From: Rhodocyclales bacterium
GTDB lineage: Bacteria; Pseudomonadota; Gammaproteobacteria; Burkholderiales; Rhodocyclaceae
Length of the DNA stretch: 64,000 nt
Reading direction: 5' to 3'
Assembly: GCA_003105015.1 (NCBI GenBank)
Contig: PQAF01000010.1
Coordinates: 62,001-126,000 of the forward strand
Shown: positions 38,097 to 47,155 of the stretch, piece after piece
How positions within the stretch are numbered: the stretch's first letter is position 1
Layout: each line of letters begins with the position of its first letter
Program-made: the position numbers and the translations under genes
The notes under the pieces: model-generated
Seen by the model: the letters and a program-made list of their open reading frames with translations, nothing else
What the model was told of the DNA's origin: nothing
Database searches by the model: none

Positions 38097-39421
38097 TGTC
38101 AGAGGCGAACGTGTACCCCAGCTACCGCACGGCGCGAATGCGCTGGCTGCCTCCCGTGCCTGCACATTGGAACGAGCAGCGCGCAAAGACCTTCTTCCGC
38201 GAGGTGGACGAACGCTCCAAGACTGGACAGGAAGAGTTGCTTTCGGTGTCACACCTGACGGGCGTCACGCCGCGCAGCCAGAAGAACGTAACGATGTTCA
38301 AGGCCGCGAGCTACGTCGGTTCAAAGCTGTCCCAGCCCGGCGATATCGTCATCAACACGCTCTGGGCGTGGATGGCCGCGCTTGGCGCTAGCAGGCACGT
38401 TGGCATCGTCAGCCCGGCCTACGGCGTGTACCGGCCGCACCGTGCGGACAGCTTCAACCCGGCGTATCTCGACTATCTGTTGCGTACCCGCGCCTACGTG
38501 GCCGAGTACATCGGGCGCTCGACGGGCATCCGATCCTCCCGTCTGCGCCTGTATCCGAACCAGTTCCTCGACATCGCACTGCTGCAACCGCCGCGCCCCG
38601 AGCAAGACCAGATCGTCGCCTACCTGCGGGCGCAGGATGCCCACATCGCCCGGCTGATCAAGGCCAAGCGCGATCTCATCGCGCTGATGGCAGAGCAGCG
38701 CGGTGTCCTCGCAGAACACGCGATTGCATCTGCAGAAACCGAACACATCAGATTCGACCGAATCGTCACACTTTTGGCAACGCCGATCACCAGAGAGCCG
38801 GAGACGACATACACGCCCATTGGGATGTTCAACCGTGGTCGCGGCATCTTCCACAAGCCGCCAACCGAAGGAAAGCACCTTGGGGATTCGACATTCTTCC
38901 GAATTGAGAATGGTGACCTGATATTCAGCGGGCAGTTCGCTTGGGAAGGCGCAGTTGCCGTTGCCACTACTGAAGATGATGGATGTATCGCATCCCATCG
39001 CTACCCGATTGCCAAGTGCATGCTTGATGCTGTCACGCCGGAGTATCTCTACACGTTCTTCTTGAGCAAGGCTGGTGACCTGCTTCTGAACCACCACTCA
39101 CGTGGTGCGGCGGGACGCAATCGTCCGCTGAACCCTCGTTCGTTGTTGAAAGAGAAGATTCCGGTTCCGCCGCTACATCTGCAACGCGAAGTCACCGATT
39201 TCTACCACGAAGAACAATCGGTACGGCGTGAGATCGAGAAGGAAATTGCCCTCATCCGCGAATACCGCGACCGGCAGATTGCCGATGTCGTCACCGGCCA
39301 AGTGGATGTGCGCGGCTGGGTGCCGGGTCCGGACGATGTGGTGACCGAAGAGGATCTCGCGGCATTGGGCGGCGACGAAGAAATCGATACCGATGGGGAG
39401 GAAGACGATGGCGACGACTGA
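38096..39421 (+). CDS. hsdS: Type I restriction-modification specificity subunit
   Basis: A 441-residue DNA-recognition subunit with two target recognition domains (about residues 1-180 and 215-400). Each ends in a coiled-coil conserved helix: RPEQDQIVAYLRAQDAHIAR and HLQREVTDFYHEEQSVRREI. MRWLPPVPAHWNEQRAKTFF is a typical HsdS start. The C-terminus is an acidic tail rich in Asp and Glu. Overlaps the hsdR start region. Confidence 0.93.
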   Translation: MSEANVYPSYRTARMRWLPPVPAHWNEQRAKTFFREVDERSKTGQEELLSVSHLTGVTPRSQKNVTMFKAASYVGSKLSQPGDIVINTLWAWMAALGASRHVGIVSPAYGVYRPHRADSFNPAYLDYLLRTRAYVAEYIGRSTGIRSSRLRLYPNQFLDIALLQPPRPEQDQIVAYLRAQDAHIARLIKAKRDLIALMAEQRGVLAEHAIASAETEHIRFDRIVTLLATPITREPETTYTPIGMFNRGRGIFHKPPTEGKHLGDSTFFRIENGDLIFSGQFAWEGAVAVATTEDDGCIASHRYPIAKCMLDAVTPEYLYTFFLSKAGDLLLNHHSRGAAGRNRPLNPRSLLKEKIPVPPLHLQREVTDFYHEEQSVRREIEKEIALIREYRDRQIADVVTGQVDVRGWVPGPDDVVTEEDLAALGGDEEIDTDGEEDDGDD

Positions 39422-42404
39422 CACCAGCGAGAAGGGGTTGGAAGCCCTGATCGTCCGCGACCTCTGCACCAGCGGCGGCTACGTGCAGGGCAACCCCACC
39501 GACTACAACCGCGACGTGGCAGCGGACGTGGTGCAGTTGCTGGCGTTTCTGCAGGCCACGCAGCCCACGGTCGTCACCGCGTTGGAGCTGGCCGCTGAGG
39601 GCATCAAGCGCACGCAGTTTCTGCACCGCATCCAGGGCGAGATCGCCAAGCGCGGCGTGGTGGACGTGCTGCGCAAGGGCGTCAGCCACGGCCCGGCGCA
39701 CGTCGATCTGTACAAGCTGCTGCCGACACCGGGCAACGCCAGCGCCGCCGAGAACTTCGGAAAAAACATCTTCAGCGTCACCCGGCAGCTGCGCTACAGC
39801 AATGACGAGTCGCAGCGTTCGTTGGACATGGCCATCTTCATCAACGGCCTGCCGGTGCTGACCTTCGAGTTGAAGAACTCGCTGACCAAGCAGACGGTGG
39901 CCGATGCCATCATCCAGTACCAGACCGACCGCAACCCGGCCGAGTTGCTGTTCCAGCTCGGGCGCTGCGTGGCGCACATGGCGGTGGACGATGCCGAGGT
40001 GCGTTTTTGCCCGCAGCTCGCCGGCAAGACCTCTTGGTTCCTGCCCTTCAACCAGGGCTGGAACAGCGGCGCGGGCAACCCGCCCAACCCGCACGGTTTG
40101 AAGACCGACTACTTGTGGAAGCAGGTACTGCAGAAGGACTCGCTGGCCAACATCATCGAGAACTTCACGCAGGTGGTGGAGGAGGAAGACGAAAAAGGCA
40201 AGAAGCGGCGCAAGCAGGTATTCCCGCGCTTTCACCAGCTGCGTACCGTCCGCGCCTTGCTGCGCCGCTCCCGCGACGACGGCGTCGGCAAACGCTACCT
40301 GATCCAGCACTCAGCGGGCAGCGGCAAGAGCAACACCATTGCGTGGCTGGCCCACCAGTTGGTGGAACTCAAGACTGCTGCCGATGCAATGCTGGCCCAG
40401 TTCGATTCGGTCATCGTCATCACCGACCGGCGCGCGCTGGACACCCAGATCGCCCGCACCATCAAGAGCTACGACCACGTTGCATCGATCTTCGGCCACT
40501 CGGAGGACGCCGCCGAGCTGCGAACCTTCCTGCGTAAAGGCAAGAAAATCATCGTGACGACGGTGCAGAAGTTCCCGTTCATCCTCGATGAGTTGGGCGA
40601 CCTCGGCAGCAAGAAGTTCGCGCTGCTGATTGACGAGGCGCACTCCAGCCAGGGCGGCAAGACCACGGCCAAGATGCACATGGCTCTGTCGGGAGCTGCT
40701 GGCGACGATGAGGATGACGAGGAATCCGTCGAGGACGCCGTCAACAAGTTGATCGAGTCGCGCAAGATGCTGACGAATGCCAGCTACTTCGCCTTCACGG
40801 CCACGCCAAAACCCCGGACGCTGGAGTTGTTCGGCGAGCGCTACGTGGAGGGAGGCGAAGCACACTACCGTTCGCCGGAAGAGCTAACCTACACGACCAA
40901 GCAGGCGATCCAGGAGGGCTTCATCCTCGACGTGATTGCGAACTACACGTCGGTGGACAGCTTCTACCACGTCGCCAAGACGGTGGAGGACGACCCGGAC
41001 TTCGACAAGGTCAAGGCACTGAAGAAGATTCGCTACTACGTCGAATCCCACGACAAGGCTATCCGCAAGAAGGCCGAGATCATGGTCGATCACTTCGTGG
41101 CACAGGTGGCGGGCAAACATAAGATTGGCGGCAAGGCGCGGGCAATGATCGTCTGCAACGGCATTGCACGGGCCATCGACTACTACCGCGAGGTGTCGGA
41201 TTACCTCACCACGATCAAGAGCCCGTACAAGGCCATCGTGGCGTACTCAGGCGATTTTGAGATTGGCGGGGTGAAGAAGACCGAAGCCGACCTCAATGAC
41301 TTCCCGACCAAGGACATCCCGTCCAAGCTCAAGCAAGACCCGTATCGCTTCCTGATCGTCGCCAACAAATTCGTCACCGGCTTTGACGAGCCACTGCTGC
41401 ACACGATGTACGTGGACAAGCCTCTGGCGGGCGTGCTGGCGGTTCAAACGCTCTCCAGGCTGAACCGCTCCCACCCGCAGAAGCGCGATACCTTTGTGCT
41501 GGATTTCGCCGACAACGCCGAAGCGGTGAAGGTGGCCTTTCAGGACTACTACCGCGCCACGATCCAAACCGGCGAAACCGATCCCAACAAGCTGCACGAC
41601 CTGAAGAACGATCTCGACGCGAAGCAGGTGTACAGCTGGCAGCAGGTTGAGGATCTGGTGGCGCTCTACGTCACCGGCGCAGATCGGGACAAGCTCGACC
41701 CCATTCTCGACGCCTGTGTTGCCGAATACATCAACAACCTGAACGAAGACGACCAAGTCGAGTTCAAGGGCAAGGCCAAGGCCTTCGTGCGCAGCTACGG
41801 CTTCCTCGCCGCGATCTTGACCTACGGCCACCCGGATTGGGAGAAGCTGGCGATCTTTCTGAACTTCCTGATCCCGAAGCTCCCGGCCCCAAAGGAAGAA
41901 GACCTCTCCAAAGGGGTGCTAGAAGCCATCGACATGGACAGTTATCGGGTGGAGGCGCAGGCGTCACTAAAGATGTCGATGGACGATGCGGACGCCTTCA
42001 TCGAACCGCCGCCTACTGGCCCCGGCGGTGGGGGTGGTGACCCGGAAATCGACAAACTGTCGAACATCATTAAAGCCTTCAACGATATGTTCGGCAACAT
42101 CGAGTGGAAGGACGGTGACAAGATTCGCAAGGTCATCACCGAGGAGATTCCGGCGCGCGTTGCGCAGGACAAGGCCTACCAGAACGCACAGGCCAACTCC
42201 GACAAGCAGAACGCGAAACTGGAACACGACAAGGCGCTAAATCGAGTGGTGCAGGAGCTAATATCCGACCACACGGAGCTGTTCAAGCAATTCAGCGACA
42301 ACCCCAGCTTCAAGCGCTGGTTGACCGATATGGTCTTCGACTCGACTTATCACCCGGACGCGGTGCCGCCGAACGCACCGCCTCAGACCGGCGCGTCGGC
42401 GTGA
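39408..42404 (+). CDS. hsdR: Type I restriction endonuclease subunit R
   Basis: A 998-residue nuclease/translocase. The N-terminal PD-(D/E)xK nuclease has Asp in SLDMAIFINGLPV and ExK in LTFELKNSL. SF2 helicase motifs are QHSAGSGKSNTIAWL (Walker A), LLIDEAHSSQGG (DEAH box), FAFTATPKPRTLEL and VQTLSRLNRSHPQK (motif VI). A C-terminal helical region binds the MS core. ATG 39408 is chosen because GGGGAGGA lies just upstream. Confidence 0.95.
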   Translation: MATTDTSEKGLEALIVRDLCTSGGYVQGNPTDYNRDVAADVVQLLAFLQATQPTVVTALELAAEGIKRTQFLHRIQGEIAKRGVVDVLRKGVSHGPAHVDLYKLLPTPGNASAAENFGKNIFSVTRQLRYSNDESQRSLDMAIFINGLPVLTFELKNSLTKQTVADAIIQYQTDRNPAELLFQLGRCVAHMAVDDAEVRFCPQLAGKTSWFLPFNQGWNSGAGNPPNPHGLKTDYLWKQVLQKDSLANIIENFTQVVEEEDEKGKKRRKQVFPRFHQLRTVRALLRRSRDDGVGKRYLIQHSAGSGKSNTIAWLAHQLVELKTAADAMLAQFDSVIVITDRRALDTQIARTIKSYDHVASIFGHSEDAAELRTFLRKGKKIIVTTVQKFPFILDELGDLGSKKFALLIDEAHSSQGGKTTAKMHMALSGAAGDDEDDEESVEDAVNKLIESRKMLTNASYFAFTATPKPRTLELFGERYVEGGEAHYRSPEELTYTTKQAIQEGFILDVIANYTSVDSFYHVAKTVEDDPDFDKVKALKKIRYYVESHDKAIRKKAEIMVDHFVAQVAGKHKIGGKARAMIVCNGIARAIDYYREVSDYLTTIKSPYKAIVAYSGDFEIGGVKKTEADLNDFPTKDIPSKLKQDPYRFLIVANKFVTGFDEPLLHTMYVDKPLAGVLAVQTLSRLNRSHPQKRDTFVLDFADNAEAVKVAFQDYYRATIQTGETDPNKLHDLKNDLDAKQVYSWQQVEDLVALYVTGADRDKLDPILDACVAEYINNLNEDDQVEFKGKAKAFVRSYGFLAAILTYGHPDWEKLAIFLNFLIPKLPAPKEEDLSKGVLEAIDMDSYRVEAQASLKMSMDDADAFIEPPPTGPGGGGGDPEIDKLSNIIKAFNDMFGNIEWKDGDKIRKVITEEIPARVAQDKAYQNAQANSDKQNAKLEHDKALNRVVQELISDHTELFKQFSDNPSFKRWLTDMVFDSTYHPDAVPPNAPPQTGASA

Positions 42405-42414
42405 GGAGGACTAA

Positions 42415-42951
42415 ATGGGAGGGGACACGATGACCGGAACAGGGACAGCTGACCAAGGCAAGATTTCTGCATTACGCAGAGAGGCAGAGCGACTGGAAGA
42501 AGATGCCCTCTATTCAAGTAAGGGGCATTTCAACGCAGAAGACACATGGGTACGGCGCAACTACTGGTTGGGTGTTCCGGCCACTGCACTTGGAGCAATC
42601 GCCGGTGCCGCGCTGGTCAAGAGTCAACCTGAGTGGGCGAGTGCTTTCACCCTGTTGGCGTCGCTGCTGACAGGTTTGATGACCTTTCTCAAACCCAATG
42701 AGCGAGCAGCCATGCATCGCGCTGCTGCTGGGCAGTTTCTTGCCCTTCGGAACGATGCCCGCTTCTTCCGCGAGATTGAGCTGCTTGACTCAGATCGACT
42801 GGGCGAACTCCCGGAAAGGTTGAAGGCACTTTCTTCAGCACGTAACGAATTGAACCAGAAAAGCCCGAGCATCCCACGACGGGCGTTTGTCGCCGCGCGC
42901 AAAGGTATCGAAGAAGGCGAAGCGACCCACAAGGTAGACAAGGAGGGGTGA
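42415..42951 (+). CDS. SLATT-domain two-TM effector (CBASS)
   Basis: A 178-residue protein starting ten bases after hsdR behind a GAGGAGGA site (ATG 42430 also has a good site). A charged N-terminal helix (LRREAERLEEDALYSSKGHF) leads to two membrane helices (YWLGVPATALGAIAGAALV and SAFTLLASLLTGLMTFL), then a cytoplasmic helical tail. Ordered this way it matches SLATT domains (SMODS- and SLOG-associating 2TM effectors). These are thought to form membrane pores when triggered by a nucleotide signal. The next gene is the cyclase. Confidence 0.85.
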   Translation: MGGDTMTGTGTADQGKISALRREAERLEEDALYSSKGHFNAEDTWVRRNYWLGVPATALGAIAGAALVKSQPEWASAFTLLASLLTGLMTFLKPNERAAMHRAAAGQFLALRNDARFFREIELLDSDRLGELPERLKALSSARNELNQKSPSIPRRAFVAARKGIEEGEATHKVDKEG

Positions 42952-42955
42952 CAGG

Positions 42956-43732
42956 ATGTCAGTATTGAGTTTTCTAACGGATACGGCCAGCAACGCAGTG
43001 CTGTCTTCAACCGAGCAGTCGTCGATCACGACCTCAATTTCCACGCTGCAAACTCGGATCGGGCTGCATTTCGCCAGCGGTGTAATCAAACAACACTTCC
43101 GCTTTGGCTCGTCGACGCGGGGCACGATCCTGTCGCGCTCAATGGATGAGCGTTCGGACATCGATTACATGATCGTGTTCAGCGAGAACAACGGCACGCC
43201 ACAGACGTATTTGAACCGGCTGAAAGCATTCGTCGAAAAGTATTACAGCTCGTCGGAAATCTACCAATCCAGTCCAACCATTGTCCTCGAGCTGAACCAC
43301 ATCAAGTTCGATCTCGTGCCAGCAACCTTGACTTGGCTCGGAGAGCTGCAAATTCCGAATAGCTCTGGCGGCTGGATGACGACCAACCCGAATGATTTCA
43401 ACGCCACGCTCGAAGCAAAGAACAAAGAACACAAGTCGCTGATCAAGCCAACAATTCGGCTATTCAAGTACTGGAATGCGACTGCCGGGTTCCCGTTCGA
43501 GTCCTTCGCGATGGAGAAATGGGTGTGCGGCCTGAGTTTTTTCTGGTTGACGAACCAGAAAGACTATTTCTTTGCCGTCATCGACAACCTAAGTACCAGT
43601 ATGTCGTACTCGCAGTGGGTGAACAATGAGATCACACGAGCAAAGAACATCGTGACCAATGTCAGGCAGTATGACAAGGATGAAAAGCCTGTGACAGCAG
43701 AGAGCGAGATCAAGAAGCTATTCAGACAGTGA
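42956..43732 (+). CDS. CD-NTase (SMODS) cyclic oligonucleotide synthase, CBASS
   Basis: A 258-residue cGAS/DncV-like nucleotidyltransferase. The polymerase-beta motif is FRFGSSTRGTILSRS followed by SDIDYMIVF (two Asp metal ligands), and the third acidic residue lies in LNHIKFDLVPATL. A C-terminal helical domain (IKPTIRLFKYWNA) is typical of SMODS. It lies four bases after the SLATT gene, giving a two-gene CBASS. In this family phage sensing leads to a cyclic nucleotide that opens the effector; the nucleotide produced cannot be read from sequence. Confidence 0.88.
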   Translation: MSVLSFLTDTASNAVLSSTEQSSITTSISTLQTRIGLHFASGVIKQHFRFGSSTRGTILSRSMDERSDIDYMIVFSENNGTPQTYLNRLKAFVEKYYSSSEIYQSSPTIVLELNHIKFDLVPATLTWLGELQIPNSSGGWMTTNPNDFNATLEAKNKEHKSLIKPTIRLFKYWNATAGFPFESFAMEKWVCGLSFFWLTNQKDYFFAVIDNLSTSMSYSQWVNNEITRAKNIVTNVRQYDKDEKPVTAESEIKKLFRQ

Positions 43733-44108
43733 AAGGGCAATTCGGTGCTGTAGCTAATAAAGCCAATAGGCTTAGCTGCGGAAATGATAATTCGCGTAAC
43801 TTGATGTCAGCAATGTTTTCGATATCGGTCATCCAGCTGACGACCGGCTACTATCCCCTTTGGCCGATAGGCTTCAGTTGCTCATCTGGTAGGTTTCAGA
43901 TTGGACCGACCATCTGTATGGACGCTCAACGGGAATGACGAGCTTCCGCATAAAGGCCGTCTGAGACTCCATATTCAAACAAGATTTGCTCAGAGCGGGC
44001 CGGTTGCGTTCTCCACTACCCCAACCATATTTGTCACAGATCGGACGGGGTTCCCCATTGGTGGGGATTCAGGTTTCCAACCCTTGAATGCAAATAGCCA
44101 GCCGTTCT
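43733..44108. other. Intergenic region without a convincing gene
   Basis: 376 bases between the CD-NTase and the minus-strand repressor. Short frames here have no recognisable product. GCCAATAGGCTT (43762-43773) and GCCGATAGGCTT (43863-43874) are near-identical direct repeats 101 bases apart. GC content is low for the genome. The end of the defense operon probably lies here, but no clear terminator was found. Confidence 0.4.
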
Positions 44109-44345
44109 TCAGGTTTTCAATTCCTCGTCCGGGACGTATTCGGCGAGATCCTCGAGGCGGCAATTGAAATACCGACAGAGTCGGTTGAGGTGATCCGTAA
44201 GCGTGCTGTATCCCCTCTGGTTGATCATCTTGGAGAGGGTGACTCGGCTTATGCCGGTAGCTTCAGATAGCTCCATCAGCGTCACGCGACGACCATCGCG
44301 GAACTGCTTTTCAGCTAAGAGCTCTTGTATGCGATAGCGAATCAT
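44109..44345 (-). CDS. Small Cro/CI-type HTH repressor
   Basis: A 78-residue helix-turn-helix protein: MIRYRIQELLAEKQFRDGRR, then VTLMELSEATGISRVTLSKM, then CRYFNCRLEDLAEYVPDEE, the layout of the HTH_26/YozG-like family. It is divergent from the excisionase-like gene with palindromes between them. It probably represses that promoter and controls integrase expression. Confidence 0.8.
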   Translation of the reverse strand: MIRYRIQELLAEKQFRDGRRVTLMELSEATGISRVTLSKMINQRGYSTLTDHLNRLCRYFNCRLEDLAEYVPDEELKT

Positions 44346-44353
44346 TGTTTGCG

Positions 44354-44408
44354 TAGTTTAACAGATGCAAAAGTAGACTTGCATTTGGGTGACTTGTTTG
44401 TTAAACTA
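44354..44408. promoter_or_regulatory. Nested palindromic operator region
   Basis: TAGTTTAAC (44354-44362) and GTTAAACTA (44400-44408) form a perfect nine-base inverted repeat. Inside it ATGCAA (44365-44370) and TTGCAT (44379-44384) form a second. They lie between the divergent HTH repressor and the excisionase-like/integrase operon, the expected place for a repressor operator. Confidence 0.65.
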
Positions 44409-44471
44409 GTTTTACGTTGATACGGATATACGTATGAACGAATCTAGTTCTTAACTACAGGAGACACCTAC

Positions 44472-44702
44472 ATGCAGCAAACCTACCTGACCACGGACGA
44501 ACTGTCCGGCCGCATCAAGTACGACCCCCGCACCATCCGCGAGCGCCTGAAGGACAGCGTCCTGATCGAAGGCGTGCATTACATCCGTCCCTTCGGCGGC
44601 CGCAAGATTCTCTACATCTGGGAATCGATCGAGCGCGACATGCGCATCGCCGGCGACAGCCTGGGCATCCCTATGGCAAACGGCGAGGTGTGCCATGGGT
44701 AG
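44472..44702 (+). CDS. Excisionase-like small DNA-binding protein
   Basis: A 76-residue protein: MQQTYLTTDELSGRIKYDPR, then ERLKDSVLIEGVHYIRPFGG and RKILYIWESIERDMR. This is the winged-HTH layout of excisionase/AlpA-type factors (a helix for site entry, then a beta wing with the PFGG turn). It overlaps the integrase start by eight bases. Probable recombination directionality factor or integrase regulator. Confidence 0.65.
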   Translation: MQQTYLTTDELSGRIKYDPRTIRERLKDSVLIEGVHYIRPFGGRKILYIWESIERDMRIAGDSLGIPMANGEVCHG

Positions 44703-45987
44703 CATCCAGGTCAGAAAGGAGAACAAGCGTCTGATCCTCGACTTCTACTACCGCAGTATCCGCTGTCGGGAGCAGACAGCCCTTGAGGACACGCCGGCCA
44801 ACCGCAAGAAGGTGCAGAAGCTGCTTGATCGCATCGAGGGCGAGATCAGTCTTGGCACCTTCGACTACCAGCGCTACTTCCCATCGAGCCGGAATACGGC
44901 CAAGTTCAATCAGTCGCCGATGGCGAGCGCCGTGCAGGCACTCGGCACCGCGGTTTCCGGCAACAGCAGCGCCCAGCCTGTCATTGCGGCGCAGACGCCG
45001 CTCTTCAAGGAGTTCGCCGAGACCTGGTTTAACGAGAAGTCGGTGGAGTGGCGCGAATCGCACCGCAAGGGCGTGCGCGCCAATCTGGACAAGGCCCTGG
45101 TCCCGCGCTTCGGGGAGATGGCGGTCGGCCAGATCGCCAAGGCAGACATTCTTGCATTCCGCGCTGAGCTCGCCAAAGTCCAGGCGCGGGGCAAGCAGAC
45201 CGTTCTCTCCAACCCCAGGATCAACAAGATGCTGAACCCGTTGCGGATGATCCTCAACGAAGCGGCCGACCGCTTCAATTTTCCCACGCCTTTCCAGAAC
45301 ATCAAACAGCTGAAGGTCAGAAAGACCGACGTGCAGCCCTTTAGCCTGGACGAGGTGCAGCGGATCCTGACCACGGCGCGTCCGGATTTCCGCAACTACT
45401 TCAAGACGCGGTTCTTCACCGGCATGCGCACGGGCGAAATCCACGGTCTGAAATGGAAGTTTGTCGATTTCGAGCGCCGCCTGATCCTGGTGCGCGAGAC
45501 CGTGATCGACGGGCGCACCGAATACACCAAGACCGACGGCTCGCAGCGCGACATCCAGATGAGCCAGATCGTCTTCGACGCTCTCAAGGAACAGGAGCAG
45601 GCGACCCGGAAGCTTTCGGAGTACGTCTTCTGCACCCGCAACGGTGCGCCGCTCGATCACAAGAACGTCACCAACCGCGTCTGGCATCCCCTGCTGCGGC
45701 ATTTGGGGCTGGCACCGCGCCGTCCCTACCAGTGCCGGCACACCGCCGCCACACTATGGCTGGCCTCCGGCGAAAGCCCGCAGTGGATCGCCGCACAGCT
45801 CGGCCACACGACGACCGAAATGCTGTTCCGTGTCTATGCCCGCTACGTGCCCAACCTCACCCGCCGCGACGGCTCGGCCTTCGAGCGGCTGATCACCGGC
45901 GTGATGGGCAACGGCGAGCGGCAACTGCGTCTGCCGGAAGCGGCGAACGAACCGGCCGCGGCGCAGAAGGAGGTGCATCATGGCTGA
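44695..45987 (+). CDS. Tyrosine recombinase (phage-type integrase)
   Basis: A 430-residue integrase. The N-terminal DUF3596-like arm-binding domain (MGSIQVRKENKRLILDFYYR) is followed by a core-binding helical domain, then the catalytic domain: Arg in TGMRTGEIHGLKW, the second box YQCRHTAATLW (Tyr replaces the usual His of HxxR), LGHTTTEM and the nucleophile Tyr in FRVYARYVPN. It presumably mobilises the island; no matching right attachment site was identified. Confidence 0.93.
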   Translation: MGSIQVRKENKRLILDFYYRSIRCREQTALEDTPANRKKVQKLLDRIEGEISLGTFDYQRYFPSSRNTAKFNQSPMASAVQALGTAVSGNSSAQPVIAAQTPLFKEFAETWFNEKSVEWRESHRKGVRANLDKALVPRFGEMAVGQIAKADILAFRAELAKVQARGKQTVLSNPRINKMLNPLRMILNEAADRFNFPTPFQNIKQLKVRKTDVQPFSLDEVQRILTTARPDFRNYFKTRFFTGMRTGEIHGLKWKFVDFERRLILVRETVIDGRTEYTKTDGSQRDIQMSQIVFDALKEQEQATRKLSEYVFCTRNGAPLDHKNVTNRVWHPLLRHLGLAPRRPYQCRHTAATLWLASGESPQWIAAQLGHTTTEMLFRVYARYVPNLTRRDGSAFERLITGVMGNGERQLRLPEAANEPAAAQKEVHHG

Positions 45988-46981
45988 TATCCGCATGCTC
46001 GCCCCGGCTTCTACCTTTTCCGTTCCGAGCACGAGCACCGATCATGTGCCGGACAAGCTGCCGCCGACCCTCCGCGTGCAATCCATCGAGCGCCATCCGG
46101 GTGCCCATGGCGGCATCCTCAACCGGGCGGTGCTCTTTCACGAACAGGCCTCTCTCTCGGTCGAATGGCTGACGCGGCATGCCGATATCCGCTTGGTCCG
46201 CGGCAGCCTGGCATCCATCCGCTGGCTGGGCCGGCCGGTTTGCTGCGATGGCTACATTCGCATCTCGCGGCTGGTCCTGCTGGAGCGCCCGGAGGCCGCA
46301 GCGAATCTCTTCAGCCTCGTGCCGCGTAGCTGGGTGTCCGACCGGGAACTCGTAGTGAGAGCGTCGGCTTTGTGGGAAGGGCTTCCGCGAGGCTTCCGGC
46401 ATCTGTTCAATGCGATGTTCTGGGATGGCCGGCGTTTTCAGCGTTATCTCATGGGGCCGAGTTCCCTCGGACACCATCATAGTGGGTTGAATGGGAATTT
46501 CCGGCACTGCATCGAAGTGGCGGAGCGGGCACTACGAATGGCCGAGGGTCAGGGACTGGCCAACCGCGCCATCCTCGCCATCGGTGGCCTGGTGCACGAC
46601 GCCGGCAAGGCGGACGAGTACCGCTTCGACCATGTCCGACGTTGCTTCACCATGTCGGACCGGGGCGCGCTGATCGGCCACCGCGAGACCCTGCAGCAGT
46701 GGATCGCTGCGGCGATGGCCAGCCACCGGGTCATCCTGCCCGAAGCGCACTACTTGGGATTAATCCACGCGCTCATCGCGGCGAAGGGGGCGCCCGCTTG
46801 GCTCGGGCTGCGCGAGCCGCGCAGCATCGAGGCCACCATCCTGTCCATGGCGGACCGGCTGTCGGGCGAGGAGGAACTCTACACGCGCCTCGCGCCCGCC
46901 GAGGGCGGCTTCGGCCGCTATCATAGGCTGCTCAAGTACCGGCCTTACGTCGTTGGCCTGGGGGCTGGGCATGGCTTGTGA
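45980..46981 (+). CDS. HD-domain protein of the island integrase module
   Basis: A 333-residue protein overlapping the integrase end by eight bases. Residues about 35-130 look like an OB-type nucleic-acid fold. Residues about 160-300 form an HD phosphohydrolase domain: LGHHHSGLNGNFRHCIEVA, VHDAGKADEYRF (HD pair) and MASHRVILPEAHYL. The order OB fold then HD resembles YhaM-type 3'-5' exoribonucleases and TraI_2-like proteins. A nuclease or nucleotidase role is inferred. Confidence 0.65.
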   Translation: MADIRMLAPASTFSVPSTSTDHVPDKLPPTLRVQSIERHPGAHGGILNRAVLFHEQASLSVEWLTRHADIRLVRGSLASIRWLGRPVCCDGYIRISRLVLLERPEAAANLFSLVPRSWVSDRELVVRASALWEGLPRGFRHLFNAMFWDGRRFQRYLMGPSSLGHHHSGLNGNFRHCIEVAERALRMAEGQGLANRAILAIGGLVHDAGKADEYRFDHVRRCFTMSDRGALIGHRETLQQWIAAAMASHRVILPEAHYLGLIHALIAAKGAPAWLGLREPRSIEATILSMADRLSGEEELYTRLAPAEGGFGRYHRLLKYRPYVVGLGAGHGL

Positions 46982-47155
46982 CCTTGTGCCGGCGCTGACT
47001 AAGGGCCATTGCACGAGAAATCCGAGTGCATCATCACATTTGGCTCACGCGATGAGCCAGGCCGTTCGATACCATTATCGCCATGATGACTCCGGGCCGT
47101 CGCCGGGAGCAAGACCACACCCGGCGCCAAATCTTGCGCCGGAGGGGAGCAACCG

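Noticed and set aside
43729..43938. 69-residue + frame overlapping the CD-NTase stop
   Set aside because: Overlap looks like coupling, but the translation has no domain or hydrophobic pattern and no conserved feature; treated as intergenic.
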